A stretch of DNA of 64,000 bases, taken from contig WWBZ02000009.1 in NCBI GenBank assembly GCA_011503125.2, positions 1-64,000 of the forward strand, given 5' to 3'. The position numbers and the translations under genes were made by a program. Below are positions 10,489 to 22,782 of the stretch, in pieces (the first letter of the stretch is position 1; each line of letters begins with the position of its first letter). Under the pieces are notes generated by a model, which searched no databases, was not told the origin of the DNA, and worked only from the letters and a program-made list of their open reading frames with translations. This DNA is from Botryosphaeria dothidea (lineage: Eukaryota; Ascomycota; Dothideomycetes; Botryosphaeriales; Botryosphaeriaceae).

Positions 10489-12025
10489 TGCTGCTGCGTC
10501 TCTTGTGTTTTAAGCTTGGAAAGAGACTTAAGTATAAGACAAGCTTGTTCGCTGGGAGTAGCTATGAGGATCTGCTTAGTTCCAGGGAAACACCTGGAAT
10601 ATATAGGTCCTTGGGCTTCCGCAGCTTGTCCGACCCGATCAGTCCATTCATTGTTTCCACTTACCCCTGCCCAGCCCATGAGACCGGTTGGTGTGCCCTG
10701 CAATTCGTTTGGTGGAGACATTCAAATCGAGCCGCAGGAACGAGGCCGTGCGTGGGGACAGCGGATTAACCTCAGTAGGCAGGATACGGAATTGAAACCT
10801 CTTCGGTAAAATTCTCGTCTTCTCACTGGTCAATGGTCGATTCGGGGTGAGAACATCATCTTGCGCCAAAGAGACAGCATTGTGCGTAAGATACGACGTC
10901 CTAATACCTGCTGCCGGCTAAGTTACTTGCTCTTCCCTCAAACTTCTTCTTGAGCAGACACCTTAAAGATCCCTCCTGTAATCTTCATTCCTCTGTGATA
11001 CAGCCGCTTTCGAACGGAACAACTCCTGGCCAGAGTGAACCCATAGATTCGAGAATGGTACAGCCAGGTCGCAGAGATCAGACTTTTGGTGTCAAGCACA
11101 AGGGCTCCAACCGACAGCGTGGTTTTACCAGGGGGCCCAAAGCCCAACTGCATGTCGACTCAATTGTTCTTCTGCATCTTTTCCTCTCGCATGAAAAAGC
11201 TCGATCTCCGGTCCTGCTCTCCATGGAGTAAGTGCAGCGGGGGTGTTGTTTGACTTGGCATCTTGGCATGATATGGTTGGGTGCAGTTCCCGACCATCTT
11301 CCACCAATTGCAGCGGGTTCGGTTCGCTGATCCTTTACTCAAATGGTCTGCTGGCAATCAGGAGAACCGTTCCGACGGAAGTTTTTCGGTTCTTGAAGTT
11401 GAGTGCTTCTGATGGAAGGTGGCGAGCACCTGAAGCACGGGCGACGACGATGGCGAGATTTTCGGCCTTTTTTGATGATTTGGTCTGCTGAGATGGTCAC
11501 AGAATGTTGGACACTGCAGGAGCTGTTCGAAGGCGAGCGTTGTCGGATCAACTGCGACATTCGAAATTGAATAGAACTCGATCTTGTGGTCAGCTCTAAG
11601 AAGTTTAAGCGTTTAAGGTCAGCCTGTGAAGCTGGATAGTGACGATCCGACGTTGGTTATGCAGCTACGCGAGGCTTTAGCAAAGGCTTGACCGTGCGCT
11701 AGAATTCGTGAAAAATGCTCTGATGGCCCACATGCTGAACACGAATGGTCGCCTACGCAAAAGCGATCAGGTGAGACGAGGCGCCTGAAGAAAGCGAGAG
11801 TTAAGAGGATCTAGAAGCGCACTTATCGAGATCTCAGGCGAAAGTTAAGCGAGCTGAGAGATGCTGGATGAAGACGTGGTTCTGATACGGGCAGGCTTTG
11901 CACAAAGAAAGAGGCTTGTTGTACTTACTTGATGGATCTACTGAGTTGACTCGCATATGTAGCCCTGCCAGGCCTGCACATCATGATAGGTGAGACAGGT
12001 AAGACGCGATGTCCACCTTACCCCA
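10489..12025. other. No gene recognised between PL9-like and ALG1
   Basis: About 1.5 kb holding the PL9-like promoter and the ALG1 3' region. The longest frames (for example 10123-10809 on plus and 10143-10721 on minus) largely overlap the PL9-like 5' end and are antisense shadows. Between about 10.9 and 12.0 kb only frames under 95 codons occur, without domains. Confidence 0.5.
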
Positions 12026-13471
12026 TCAAACAAATATCTTTCCAGCCTTTTCATCCCACTCGTCATCCCACCTCTTCTCACATTCTTTGAGAGCGCCCTC
12101 CTTGAGTTTTGCTAATTCTTCTCTCCTCGTAAACAAATCTAACAACAGTTCCTTGAGTTCCGTGGAGCTGCCAAACCCTTTGCCATTGACACCCTCCTTG
12201 ACAAGCTCGGGCCACGCCTCAAACTGGCTCCAACCTACCACCGGCAAGCCAGCACCAAACATATCAACAACTTTCATCGGTAGATCGACACCGGAGGATG
12301 ACATGTGGAGGGAGACGCCCAGGTCTGCATAGCTGAGAAGTGATGCATAATCTTGCATGCTCAGCCAGGCAGTACGGATGCGAACGTGCTCAAGCTTTTT
12401 TTCGGACTCCATAGCAGCGATTCTTGAGAGATAGTAGTCCTTCTGCGGACCTTTTCCAGTGATGACGGCAAGAATAGTTGGTAGGTTCCTGGAAGCGGCA
12501 ACGACAGAGTATCCCGCTAAGGCGTCGAGCAAGATCGAGAAATCTTCGTCGGCTGTCCATGATGTGGAGCTGACGAGGACTCTTGTGGGCCCATTTTCGT
12601 CAGGCCAACCTAAGCGCTTCGACAGCGCATCGAAACCTGACTTACGAGCTTCTTCAGAGCGACAAGGCTGAAAGTGAGTCGGTGGCCTGTCGTACAATGG
12701 TACGACATTCTGCCTGCCGTATTGCTCGCGTAAGATACGGGCCATAGCATCGGTAACTGTGAAGTTGACGGGTGCACTCCTAGACACAGCATATTCGTAC
12801 TTCTCGGAGATCTGAACTAGTGGGTGCCTGGGGCCAAGTTTTAAGGCTAGGATGGAGTGGCCGAAGTTGTGCCAATCGATGCATAAAGAGGTATTGCGCA
12901 GCAGACAAGCGAGATGGGCCACGAGAAGAGTTGGAATCGATGGCGGGTTCTACACGACCCTGGTCAGACTTTTCTTTGAAACTCTATTACAGTAGAAACG
13001 TACCTGCACCAGAGTAAATTTTGCCGGAGCAGTTCGGTATGCTAAAGCAGCAAAGAGACCCCATGTCTGCCAGAGGACCTTCAAAGGAGCCATCAACAGG
13101 AACAGCAATTTGCTATCTGTCTGATAGCGTTTTGGCCATGGTGGAATGGCAACGACATGAACGTCTGCATTAGATTCGAGAAATGAATGCGATTCGGATT
13201 CTGAGGACCCGTTTAGCAGCGCAGACAAAGGAAGTAACTCGGGAGCTCTTGGACCTTTGTATCCTATGATATCGACGTGGTGTCCATGTTTGGCCAAACT
13301 GATGGCATGGTATTGCATGCGTGGGCTCCGGCCAATGTCGCCCAAGACTACGACCTGCACAGTCGATTTGGCAGCACTGGATGAGGCTGAGGAATACCGG
13401 GAGGGCCTGAGCAGCACGACGCAGACGCCCAATAGGGCAAGAACGCCAAGGGGGAGCCAGATCAGAATCAT
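12026..13471 (-). CDS. ALG1: ALG1 chitobiosyldiphosphodolichol beta-mannosyltransferase
   Basis: Two exons on minus, 13471-13004 and 12949-12026, with a 54-nt phase-0 intron; 463 residues, the usual ALG1 length. The enzyme adds the first mannose to GlcNAc2-PP-dolichol on the cytosolic face of the ER (GT33). The N-terminal hydrophobic anchor is ILIWLPLGVLALLGVCVVLL. The GT-B N-terminal motif is VVLGDIGRSPRMQYHAISLA, followed by GHHVDIIGYKG. The intron joins KFTLVQ to NPPSIPTLLVA, and IDWHNFGHSILAL comes next. The donor-binding half contains VLVSSTSWTADEDFSILLDAL and SSSGVDLPMKVVDMFGAGLP, which is nearly invariant in ALG1 proteins. It is divergent from the zinc transporter gene across about 650 bp. 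Confidence 0.96.
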
Positions 13472-14121
13472 CGCAGTTGGGTCTGGACAGCGGAAGACCG
13501 GAGGAAGAATGGTAACGTGGTCGGAAGAGAGTTGACGGCACGTGAGAACGCGGCCAAAATTATTGGCGTTACCTCACCGATTAGAGTTGAGTGACTAATT
13601 TTGGCACGATGAGCGAGACACTGAGCGGAACCAGCAGCCGTGATGGTGGGGCATCAAAGACGAGGCAGAGGCGGCTTTCAAGCACTACGCTACGCTTGCG
13701 TCGGAAGCTGTCAAAATGAGCGTGCAGGTGCAGGTACAGCGGGCAGCGTTTGTTTCGCAGCGGCGCGCATCTGGCCCCGCGCGCCACGACGCAAGCCACA
13801 GGCGGTAGGGTTCGCGGCGGCCTGATAGGGCTAAGGCTAAAGCTAGCTGGGAAGCCGCAGCGGGCGCGTCGAGAGCTTGGGGCCACCCCTGAGACGGAAG
13901 GCACGCCTCGTCCAAACCCGGCGAGCGCCGCGCGCCCAGACGACGACTTGAGCAGCGCTGCGTCCCCCGGGGGACTCTCCCGTGCTCTCTCATGAACTGC
14001 GCATCCTACGATCCTTGCCCTCTGACGCGTCGGTGCAGCTTCTCCACAGAGACAGCTGCTCCAGCAGCATTCCGATAACGCCCCAACACCACCGCGCCGA
14101 GTCCCCAGGCCCAGAGCGTGA
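13472..14121. other. Shared divergent promoter region (ALG1 / zinc transporter)
   Basis: 650 bp separate the start codons of ALG1 (-) and the zinc transporter gene (+). The long minus frame at 13581-14141 is Arg/Cys-rich, lacks a domain and overlaps the transporter start, so I treat it as spurious. Confidence 0.55.
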
Positions 14122-17049
14122 ATGGCATCCACCAGCGCCACCTACGCGCTTCCTCTCGACTCCTCTGTTCACATTCACCCCCAGCATGGACGAGGCCACG
14201 CCCACCACTATAGCAACTCTCTGCTGCCCGACCGGTCGCCAAACTGGTCGCCTCACCACAACGGCGCTGCCCTGAAGAAGGCGCATTCGCACAGCAGCCT
14301 CCAAGCTCCTGCGCCCGCGCCCGCGCCCTTCGCGCCCCCCGCCCAATCCTCGAGCACTCTCCTCCCCGTCCCGGATAGCTTTAACAATTCTTTTTCCGCC
14401 ATGAAGGGCCGCCCCAGCCGCTCGCGTGGCGAGTCTGATCTCGGTCGCCCCGCTTCAGCCGGCTCTGTCGAGACTACTTCTGGCTACGGTTTCCCTCCTG
14501 TGGGCAAGCACGCAGACGATCCTGCGTGAGTGATAACGGCGCATATCAATTGAGGCTGCAGAATTGCTAATGGGCATGCAGGCCAGCAAATAGCCTCCAC
14601 GATGCCATTACAGGAGCACTTGTACCTCTCCCTTATGTCCTAGCTTCATTGGCATTCGCCACGAACCCTCAACCAGCTTCGCCCGACGCAGCGTCCGATT
14701 CCGCCTTTGACCGGCTACGCGCCGTTGTATCCGAAGACGCACCGTCTGCAGATGTTTTGGGGGACCCGCAGCGCTCCGCCTTCCTCGAAGCATGCATCCT
14801 TGCCTCCGGCACACTATTACTCACTGCATTCCTGGCGAAGTTGAGGCTCGATGACCGGATGCTTGACCGGAGAAAAGCAAAATTTGGGGACAAGGCAGAG
14901 TCAATGGCTGCGTTGGGCCAAGTCAAGCAAATAGTCACAGGTGCTCTCAGCATTGGCTTACCCTTCTACGCGGCTACACAACTCGGTGGTGTTCGGGTAG
15001 GACTAGTCCTTCTGAGTGCCGTCGCTTGTGGATTGTGTGGCACCAATGCTACATCCCGACCTTTCCTGGTTGTCCGTCGCTTGGTCCAGGAGAGGAAGCT
15101 GCTGTGTGCTTATCTTGGCCTAGGCGTTATCTACGATGTGCTGAGCCTCTCAACATCTCTGTCACTATGGCAATTGTTGACAGGCTATGTTGCACTTGTG
15201 ACGGCCGTTTTCGTTTTGCCACCGCCCATGCCGATTACCATACACACTGCTCCTCCGCCTGCGCAGACAAACGGAATTACCGGTGGGCTTTCACCTTTGA
15301 TTGAGAGTCCAGATAAAGTACCTGCCATACTCAACACTGCTTCGATCACGGCTTCTCCGCTCATTTTATCAAAGGAAGATGTTACTACCACTGCCATTTC
15401 AGGAGCACTGCTCAGCATTTTCACGATAATATTTTGTTCCACCTTTCAATCGGCTCCTCCCTTCACAACGTCCACCACTTCCTTTTCAATCTTTTCTATA
15501 GTCTCTGCGGCGAGCTTTTATTTCTTTGCTAAGCCTCCAGCGTTGCGGCTCACCAACAAATCGGGTGTCGCTGCTGGCTGTACCTCAACAGTGGCTGCTG
15601 GACTGATCCTCCATTCGGATTCCTGGGTATCCGCAATCACGGATATCCTATTTTCCGGTCTTACATACTTCACTGTTTCTCGTGAAGCGGGTTCAGCTTC
15701 TGCATCCCATCACCATGACCATGATCATCACCACAAGGCCCACCATCACCATCATGCGCACGGCCCTCATGCACATGACAAACACTCCAAGTTCACCGGC
15801 TTCCTTCTGAAAAACGTTGAGGTTGGCGGACTTGTACACAGCATTCTCGTAGAGAAAGACTCACGTCGCATTGCCTACTTTGGATGGTTAGCACACACCA
15901 CAACTCGTTCTTTGCCCCCTTGGTCTTTTCGCTGACGCAGATCTAGTCTGAACCTTGCTTTCATGGCAGTCCAATTCTTCTACGGCTTCGTGACTGGGTC
16001 ATTGGGGTTGCTCACTGATAGTATCCACATGTTCTTCGATTGTGCTGGACTAGCTGTGGGCCTCATCGCTGCCGTCATGAGCAAGTGGCCACCGAACGCT
16101 CGGTTCCCGTACGGCTATGGCAAGATCGACACTTTGTCCGGCTTCGCCAATGGCATATTCCTGATGTGAGAATGATCTCCTATTTACTTTGCGTAGAAAT
16201 ACTGATGTGAAAGACAGACTGGTGAGCTTTGAAATTATCCTAGATGCAGTGGAACGCATTTGGGAAGGCCACGAGCTCCGTCGTCTGGACGAGCTACTGG
16301 TCGTCAGTGTTCTTGGTTTGATCGTCAATATTGTGGGTCTCACCGCGATGGGCCACGCTCATGCTCATGCGCATGGGGGCCATGATCACCATCATCACGG
16401 AGACGAGAACATGCAAGGCATCTTCCTGCACATCATGGCAGATGCGCTGGGCTCTGTTGCAGTTATCATTTCGACGCTGCTCACCAAGTGGAACGGCTGG
16501 AGTGGCTGGGATCCTCTCGCTTCGTCCATCATTGCCCTCCTGATTTTCTTTTCCGCCCTACCACTCACTCTAGGATCTGGCATGAGACTGCTTCTCTGCA
16601 ATAACCAGCAGGTCGAAGATGCACTAAAGGATGCCCTCCGCGACCTCAATTCTATCCGTGGAGTAGTCAGCTACAGCTCCCCTCGTTTCTGGATTGAAGA
16701 TATGGGCGCTGCGCATGCCCATGCCCATGCAGACAGCCATGACTGTGGACATAGTCATGATCATGCACACGATCACAGCCACACTCATGACCACAGCCAC
16801 AGCCATGACCACAGCCATGACCACGCCCACGACCATGGACATTCACACACTCACAGCCACGACCACGACCATGATCATATGGAACAGAAGATCCTGGGAA
16901 TCATTCATGTAATTGCAGCGAAGACAGCGGACTTGGAAGATGTGCGACAGCGGACAGCGCAGTTCCTCGCAGAGAAGAAGTTAAATGTTTTCGTTCACGT
17001 AGAGAGAGAAGGCGACAGGTGCTGGTGCGGAGGCGGCCAGAACTTCTAG
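14122..17049 (+). CDS. MSC2: Msc2/ZnT5-type cation diffusion facilitator zinc transporter
   Basis: Four exons: 14122-14525, 14582-15886, 15947-16165 and 16218-17049; 919 residues. Msc2 homologues move zinc into the ER lumen, in yeast together with Zrg17. The N-terminal ~135 residues are polar and disordered. Many hydrophobic segments follow from about residue 150, then a His-rich loop near HHHDHDHHHKAHHHHHAHG. The CDF core starts at AFMAVQFFYGFVTGSLGLLT. Metal-site motifs are SIHMFFD in transmembrane helix 2 and HIMADALGS in helix 5, each with the H-x-x-x-D spacing of CDF zinc sites. A second loop (HAHAHAHGGHDHHHHGDE) and a very long His/Asp-rich stretch encoded at about 16708-16880 lie on the hydrophilic side. 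Length and core order match fungal Msc2 rather than the shorter vacuolar Zrc1/Cot1 type. Confidence 0.93.
16708..16880 (+). repeat. His-rich low-complexity repeat in the zinc transporter
   Basis: Imperfect repeats of CAY-GAY/CAY-AGC codons encode alternating His with Asp, Ser, Thr and Ala for about 57 codons (HDHSHTHDHSHSHDH and similar). It sits after the last CDF membrane helix, where such stretches bind zinc in other transporters. Confidence 0.88.
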
Positions 17050-17929
17050 AGGCACAGGCGCGTGCGGATAGTTCTCTGAACGTTCTTTTTTCGCTTATTC
17101 TGCATACACGGGGTTTTTATGGAATGCTCATGTTCCCGCATCATATTTTTTTTTCTTTCGCTCTGGCAGGTTCTTCGTTATCAACGGTGTCTATTTCTGC
17201 GTAGTTACGATGGTTCTTTCCCGGAGAGTGTAGTCGTAGAGATGTGCTTGCCTTATATGGGTCCTACAGAAGAACAGGGCCTTGTGTACCATAACAGGAA
17301 GTGGAATGGGAAATAAAAGAAACATATCTTAGAAGGTGTGGATCGCCACCAAGCGAAGTGTTGGTAAGAGCTGCTCCCAGAACAGGTAAGCAGCAGCTGT
17401 CGCTGACTCGCGGGTCCGGCTGCGTCGACAGCTCATGGCGAGACTACTGCACCTGGACTTCCTATGCCCCGCCAAAAAGTGGGGTGTCATCCAGCTCTCG
17501 TGCTTCTCGTCCTTGATCCGCTACCTACTCTTCCTCTTGGCCTACGTTTCACAAAACCTACCTGTTGGCATCAGTCTTCAAAGCCGAGACTAATTGAGAG
17601 AATACAAACCACTCAGGTCCGTTCTCTTCCGCTCTTCATCTCATGACTCCTACACAGTGCATTCATCCCGTTGTACATACAGCTCTCTGTTTTCTCCATA
17701 CAATGCAGCTTTCGAGACAAGGATCAGACACGCATGACATGGATCATCGATAACTCGAAGCCGTAATATAAGAAGGCATGGTCGTTTCTATTCAATCGCT
17801 CTTTGGTGGCACTGGCTTTGTTTTGTTTCATTACTTCTAGTGGGCTCGACTTCTGACCCATGAGCTGCGGGAACAGTAGCAGAAACAAAAAAAAAAAGCT
17901 AGGACGGAAAGCTTCTAGGACGCGACAAA
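17050..17929. other. No gene recognised between the zinc transporter and SDR genes
   Basis: 880 bp with only frames under about 75 codons on plus; the 142-codon minus frame (17724-18152) runs antisense into the SDR gene. It probably holds the transporter 3' UTR and the SDR promoter. Confidence 0.5.
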
Positions 17930-18932
17930 ATGTCTGCCGAAGGATCCCGCGCTGTATCGCCAATTCCACGACCAGAGCGAGGCGAGCAGGCGCCGACGGT
18001 TTCGATAGTACCATCGAGTTTGCGTGGGAAGACGGCAATAGTGTCTGGGAGCTGCCATGGCATCGGGGCCGCGATTGTAACGGAGTTGTCGGGAAGGGGA
18101 GCATATGTTGGTAAGTCAACGGATGTTCGTGTCCAATGTTTCTAGACTGCATCGTGGACTGATTTCTCTAATACCAGTGATCAATTACCCGGATCCCTCC
18201 CTTGAGGAAGAAGCTCGAATGCTACAATCGACGCTCCGCAACCCTTCTACCGCCATCTGCGCCGACCTTTCCGCGCCGACCGGCGCCAAGCATCTCGTTG
18301 AGCAAGCCCTCGTCGACCTCAATGTGTCAACGATCGACATTCTGGTCAACAACGCAGCGCGTATCGTTCTCAAGCCGCTTGATCAGCTCTTGCTCGAGGA
18401 CTACCACACGATGTTCGACCTCAACATCCGCGGCTACTTCCTCCTGACCCAGGCGGTGCTGCCGTATCTGCCCAAGAAGAACACGGATGGCACGAGCGGC
18501 GGTGGAAGGATTGTCAATCTGTGTAGTGGGAGTGCGAGGATGCCTGGTGTGAATCAGAGTCTGTATGCTGCAACCAAAGGCGCGATTGAGAGCTTCTCGA
18601 AAGCATTGGCTGTGGAGCTGCCGCCAAAGGTGAGGTTAATGGGGGAAAAAATTCCTAGAGCGTGGAGAATATGGCTGACTCGGTGTTGCTAGTACGGCTG
18701 CACGGTGAATTGTGTCTCTCCTGGTATCATTGAAACGCCTGGCATGCGTGCATCCATGACGCCGGAAGAGTGGCAATTCATCAAGCCGCAGATAGAGTCG
18801 ATGGTGCCGGTGGGTGCGCGGGCAGGCGTGCCGGAGGAGGTTGCGTGGGCAGTTGCTTTCCTGTGCGAAGAACGCTCAAGGTTCGTGAATGGGGAGACAA
18901 TGTTTGTTACCGGTGGCCTTGTCCTAGCTTAA
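17930..18932 (+). CDS. Short-chain dehydrogenase/reductase
   Basis: Three exons, 17930-18110, 18178-18629 and 18693-18932; 290 residues, typical of classical SDRs. The NAD(P)-binding glycine motif is SGSCHGIG near residue 40, in place of the usual TGxxxGIG. The structural motif is NNAA (NNAG in most members). The catalytic part is SGSARMPGVNQSLYAATKGAIE, giving the Ser and YxxxK residues. The C-terminal block VNCVSPGIIETPGMRASM and the end ETMFVTGG are standard for the fold. The beta2 loop reads INYPDPSLEEEA, without the Arg that favours NADPH in many members, so the cofactor is uncertain. The substrate is unknown. No partner genes suggest a pathway. Confidence 0.9.
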
Positions 18933-19234
18933 GACGACATGGTGGTTGGAGGAGGGCGGTATAGCGAAGCTGAGGGGCAGGCATTCTTAATTTGTACCAT
19001 GGGATTGGTAACGCCACCTACTTTATAGTCGGTATAAAGTTGTAGAAATTGCCTTTTGTGGTGAAAGAGAGTGTGGAGAAAAAGGGCCGTTCAGCTGAGC
19101 CGAGGGGGGACCCTGGCTGTGACATTTTTCGACTGCACGTCATTGCGCAGCTCTTCCTCGCGTCGCGTCAACCTTCGAGCTCTTCGCGCGCGACACCCGG
19201 CAGCAATACCAATGCCAACGTCCGCGCTCTCGCT
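18933..19234. other. Short intergenic region before the TFIIIC gene
   Basis: About 300 bp between two plus-strand genes. It should contain the SDR 3' UTR and the TFIIIC-subunit promoter. I see no gene. Confidence 0.55.
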
Positions 19235-22035
19235 ATGCACGAGGCTATCATCCTTGCCAATTGGCCTTCGTGCCTTAACAGCCTCGCCTGGTCGCATGAT
19301 TGCATCCTCGCTCTCGCGGCCGGCGAGACGGTCGAGCTGCTGGTCAGCACCGCCCTTCACTTCCCACGGCCTCTGGGCTAACGAGTCCACAGGTTCCAGT
19401 ACTGCGAGCCGACAGCGATGATATAGACACCGGCCTGCAGGGCACTCAGCAGTGGATCAATGTCCACATCAGAACAAACCTTTTCACCTCGAACGAAGTC
19501 ACTCCCGTCGATCCGCTGCCCTCCCGCGCCAATTCCGTCGGCGAAGAGATATCCACAAGCGAAGTCGCTGCTATTGATTGGTCGCCCCCCGGCCTTGCCA
19601 AACATACTGGATGCGCTCTCGCTGTGCTCGCAACAAATCTCAGCCTGTCCATATGGGCTTCGGACTCGGATCCCAAGATTGCGAGAAGCTGGAAGCGCGT
19701 GTTGGTCTTGAACCATGAGCTGGAGAGGTATTGCCAGAACATTTATGGCGAAGAGGCTATTCGCGGAGAGCTGGATTGGGAGACCAGGCGCAGGTTGCGA
19801 AGACGGATACGCTCGTTCGCTTGGAGCCCCAAACCCCGCCTTTCACAATTCTCTGAGCGCTCCATTCAAGATGCCGAGTTTCCTGTCAACGGTAGCTTCA
19901 TTGCAGTGTCAAACGACTACAATGACGTTGTCATACTGCGTATCGATTCTCCATTCAGCTTCTTCAGCCCCTCAGCAACCAAGTGGTCGGCTCATGCAGT
20001 AGCACACCTTTCACAAGAACCCAAGCTCGACTTGCATCCCAACCCACGTCCTTTTCTGCTTGATGAAACTCTAGATGACCAGCGCTACATCAGCAATCTT
20101 TCGTGGAGCCCGTGGTCCACGAATGAAGAAGGTGTGCCCGAAGCGCTTTTAGCTTACACAACTAACTACCGTCTCCATTTGAGGCGCATTCGTAGCTCGC
20201 CTTTCGCTTCAGATGCAACCTTTGACTCCGTGGACATCTTCGTGGATACGTCTGTTGGCACGAGAACCACACAACTACTCCGCTGGATGCCAAGGGGTTG
20301 CGGCGAAGTCTACTATCTAATGGCCTTTTCTCAGTCGGGTGCGTTTTGCTACGAAGTTCCAATTAGAGATCCCGCCAATACCACCGTGTCGGCACACGAC
20401 CTTGACAAAAGATGGGATCCGGTAGTCGGTAAGTGCTCAAAGTGCTCCTACATGAATATTACCGATGAACTCATCATCTTCCCATGTCACAATGTCACAA
20501 TGTTTGCTAATTTAAGCACAGGGTGCGCTTTTAACGGCTTCGCTCAAGATAGCGCTGAGGTTCAATTTACGTCACAGATCAGTGCCCCAGTAGCAGCGAC
20601 GTCAGGGCTGAAGATGCCCATTGAACAAGAAAACGAGAGCCGTGCTCCTCTGTTCCAACAGAGCATTCGCGAGAGTGAAAAACTCTTCAGCGCGGAGAAT
20701 GAGCTTGCAGGTCACACCCTCACAAAAGCATGGGCCATGTGCTCTTCACCTCTAGGAGATCTGGTAGCATCAGGCGTTTCTTTCCACCCGGGTGATATGG
20801 TCGAATACACCATTGCAGCAACCTCTCGCACACATATTGGTATCCAGCCTTTCCGAGATACCTCCGGTGCTTTCTTATTACCTTCTAGTGGAGGCCTCTG
20901 CCAGGTCGAAGGTCTTTTACTTCATTCCCCATATCGTTCACACTTGCTGATATTGTTCTAGACTTGAGTGCAGAGACACTGATCTACTGCGCCAAGACGT
21001 GGATTGAAGAGCTACCTGAGGAAAGCAGAGCAGAAACTGCTGTCCGGGATATCATACTAAGTCAGTTCTGGAATACTCTGGGCCTTTCAAAAGAGTTTAG
21101 TAGCAACTCCGATATAAAGTCTGTAGTTTCCATCATATTCTTTGTTCACATGATATCCTAACGGTGAAGCAGGTACCCTGAGGCAACAAATGACGGCTTG
21201 AACCTTCGCGAGTGGACATTACTAGTACAAGCCTTGAGGCGAGCAGTATTCTTTGAAGACCAAAACACATTGAAACAAAGATATAGCCGCCTTTTAACCC
21301 TGTTTTTCAACCCGAAGGGCACAAGCCAGTCCGACGATGCAACGGCTATCCAAAAGCTTGTAACCGAAGTCCTGAAGCTACCAAAATCATCTTACAACGA
21401 GAGTGAGGTTGGCAGGAAAATCAGGACTGTATACGCTTCTATGCTTCCTTGGCTCACGGATGCCGAGCCTGATGGCATGGAAAACGATGCTGTGGAAACT
21501 TCGGCATATAAGCACGTGGAGGAATGCGAGATTTGCGACGATAGCATTGGTTTCGAGAGCTTTGCATGGGCACGGTGCAGCCAAGGCCATGAATTTGGTG
21601 AGTTCACCTGGGGAACAGGCTCTTATTTTCTCTTGGCTAACTGGGGTACCTGTAGTTCGCTGCTCGCTCACATTCCTAGCCATTCAAGCGCCCGGCATCT
21701 CCAAGTTATGTGGAATCTGCGGCAAGCGTTATTTGAATGAGGAGTACCTCAGGAAAACGGACCGGTTGATAAGGTCAGGAGGCAACCGGCAATCTGAAGA
21801 CGGCGGTCAGCAGGACGTTGTCATGCGGGATGCCGATGGCGGTCAAGAGGAGCCAATTCTTCCCTCGACTGAAACCGACGGGACCGGTGAAGGCAACGCT
21901 AAGCAAGGAGAAGAAACTGCACAAGGCGGAGCAGGAGCAAGCTCTAATAACGGACGGTCGCCGATCACACTGGCGCGCATACTCTTCTCAGCTTGCGATG
22001 TCTGCTTTTACTGCGGTGGTAAGTTCATGGGTTAA
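19235..22035 (+). CDS. Transcription factor IIIC subunit with C-terminal zinc finger (TFIIIC90-like)
   Basis: Six exons: 19235-19342, 19393-20428, 20522-20911, 20962-21118, 21173-21597 and 21656-22035; 831 residues. The first exon encodes MHEAIILANWPSCLNSLAWS, the start of a WD-like N-terminal domain, with further WD-type blocks such as AAIDWSPPG, ISNLSWSPWSTNE and LLRWMPRGCGEVY. The C-terminus has paired cysteines: CEIC, then ARCSQGHEF spliced to VRCSLTFLAIQ, CGICGKRYL and, at the very end, ACDVCFYCGGKF. This is the zf-TFIIIC arrangement found in human GTF3C4 and fungal homologues. The protein would help recruit TFIIIB and Pol III to tRNA and 5S genes in the nucleus. The 93-nt segment 20429-20521 has a GTAAGT donor, TGCTAAT branch site and CACAG acceptor, but is also in frame and stop-free, so retention cannot be excluded. 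Confidence 0.85.
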
Positions 22036-22782
22036 TTGCCGCCACGCACGCGTTCGGGTACATTGGTTGGATCAGGGTGAAGGGATTGCCTCCGGGCGTG
22101 TAACCTCACAAGTTCCCTTTCTCTTCTACCGGGAGCGGCTGAAATTCAAAAGAATGCGAATCCTCATTCCGCCACAGCTTCTTTTCTTAAAACGCAAAAG
22201 GCTGGGAACCCCAACATCCCTTGCAGGTCGTTTGCTTGGAAGTTGTTTGGTTGCTGCTTGACCACCACAACCGTTGGTTTGCCAGTGATTGGATTGCCAA
22301 GTTATTTCTTTTAAAATTTGAGGCGGAGTCATTCGTTTGCTCGTTCATAACACGCACCGCCTTGCTGCTTTATTTGGCCCGGTGGCTCACCGTTGTTCTT
22401 GGTATCCTCTGCTGGTTTCAGATGAGAGACAAGCAACGGTAAATGACCAATGTGGAGAGATCCTTTACACTCGTTCTTATTCCGGATACTGGCCACAACT
22501 CACTGCCTCCTTTCATTGTTCAGCCTTCCGTGCTCGTGAATTCGATCATTCGCTCGGTGTGGGATTCAGATGGCGTTTCAAGCTCCTACAGCCATCAGCC
22601 CACCCGTCAACAGCATAGCCTTCCGCTCTCTCGTTCATACTACAGCATATCAAGCCAAGGCGGTTGTTTGCCAACGCAGATTTTCCATCCCTCCTTTCTG
22701 AACCTCTCAATCTTTCTTTCTGCCACCAATTTCCCATCCCTAAGCCAAAGAGAAGGATTTATCAGGAGGGGAAAACTCCCCA
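22036..22782. other. Upstream region of the 860-residue protein gene
   Basis: About 750 bp with a pyrimidine-rich stretch at about 22,620-22,750, typical of a fungal promoter or leader. The plus frame 22443-22940 overlaps the next gene's start out of frame and has no domain. Confidence 0.5.

Noticed and set aside
13581..14141. 186-codon minus-strand frame between ALG1 and the zinc transporter
   Set aside because: Overlaps the transporter start codon and lacks any recognisable feature.
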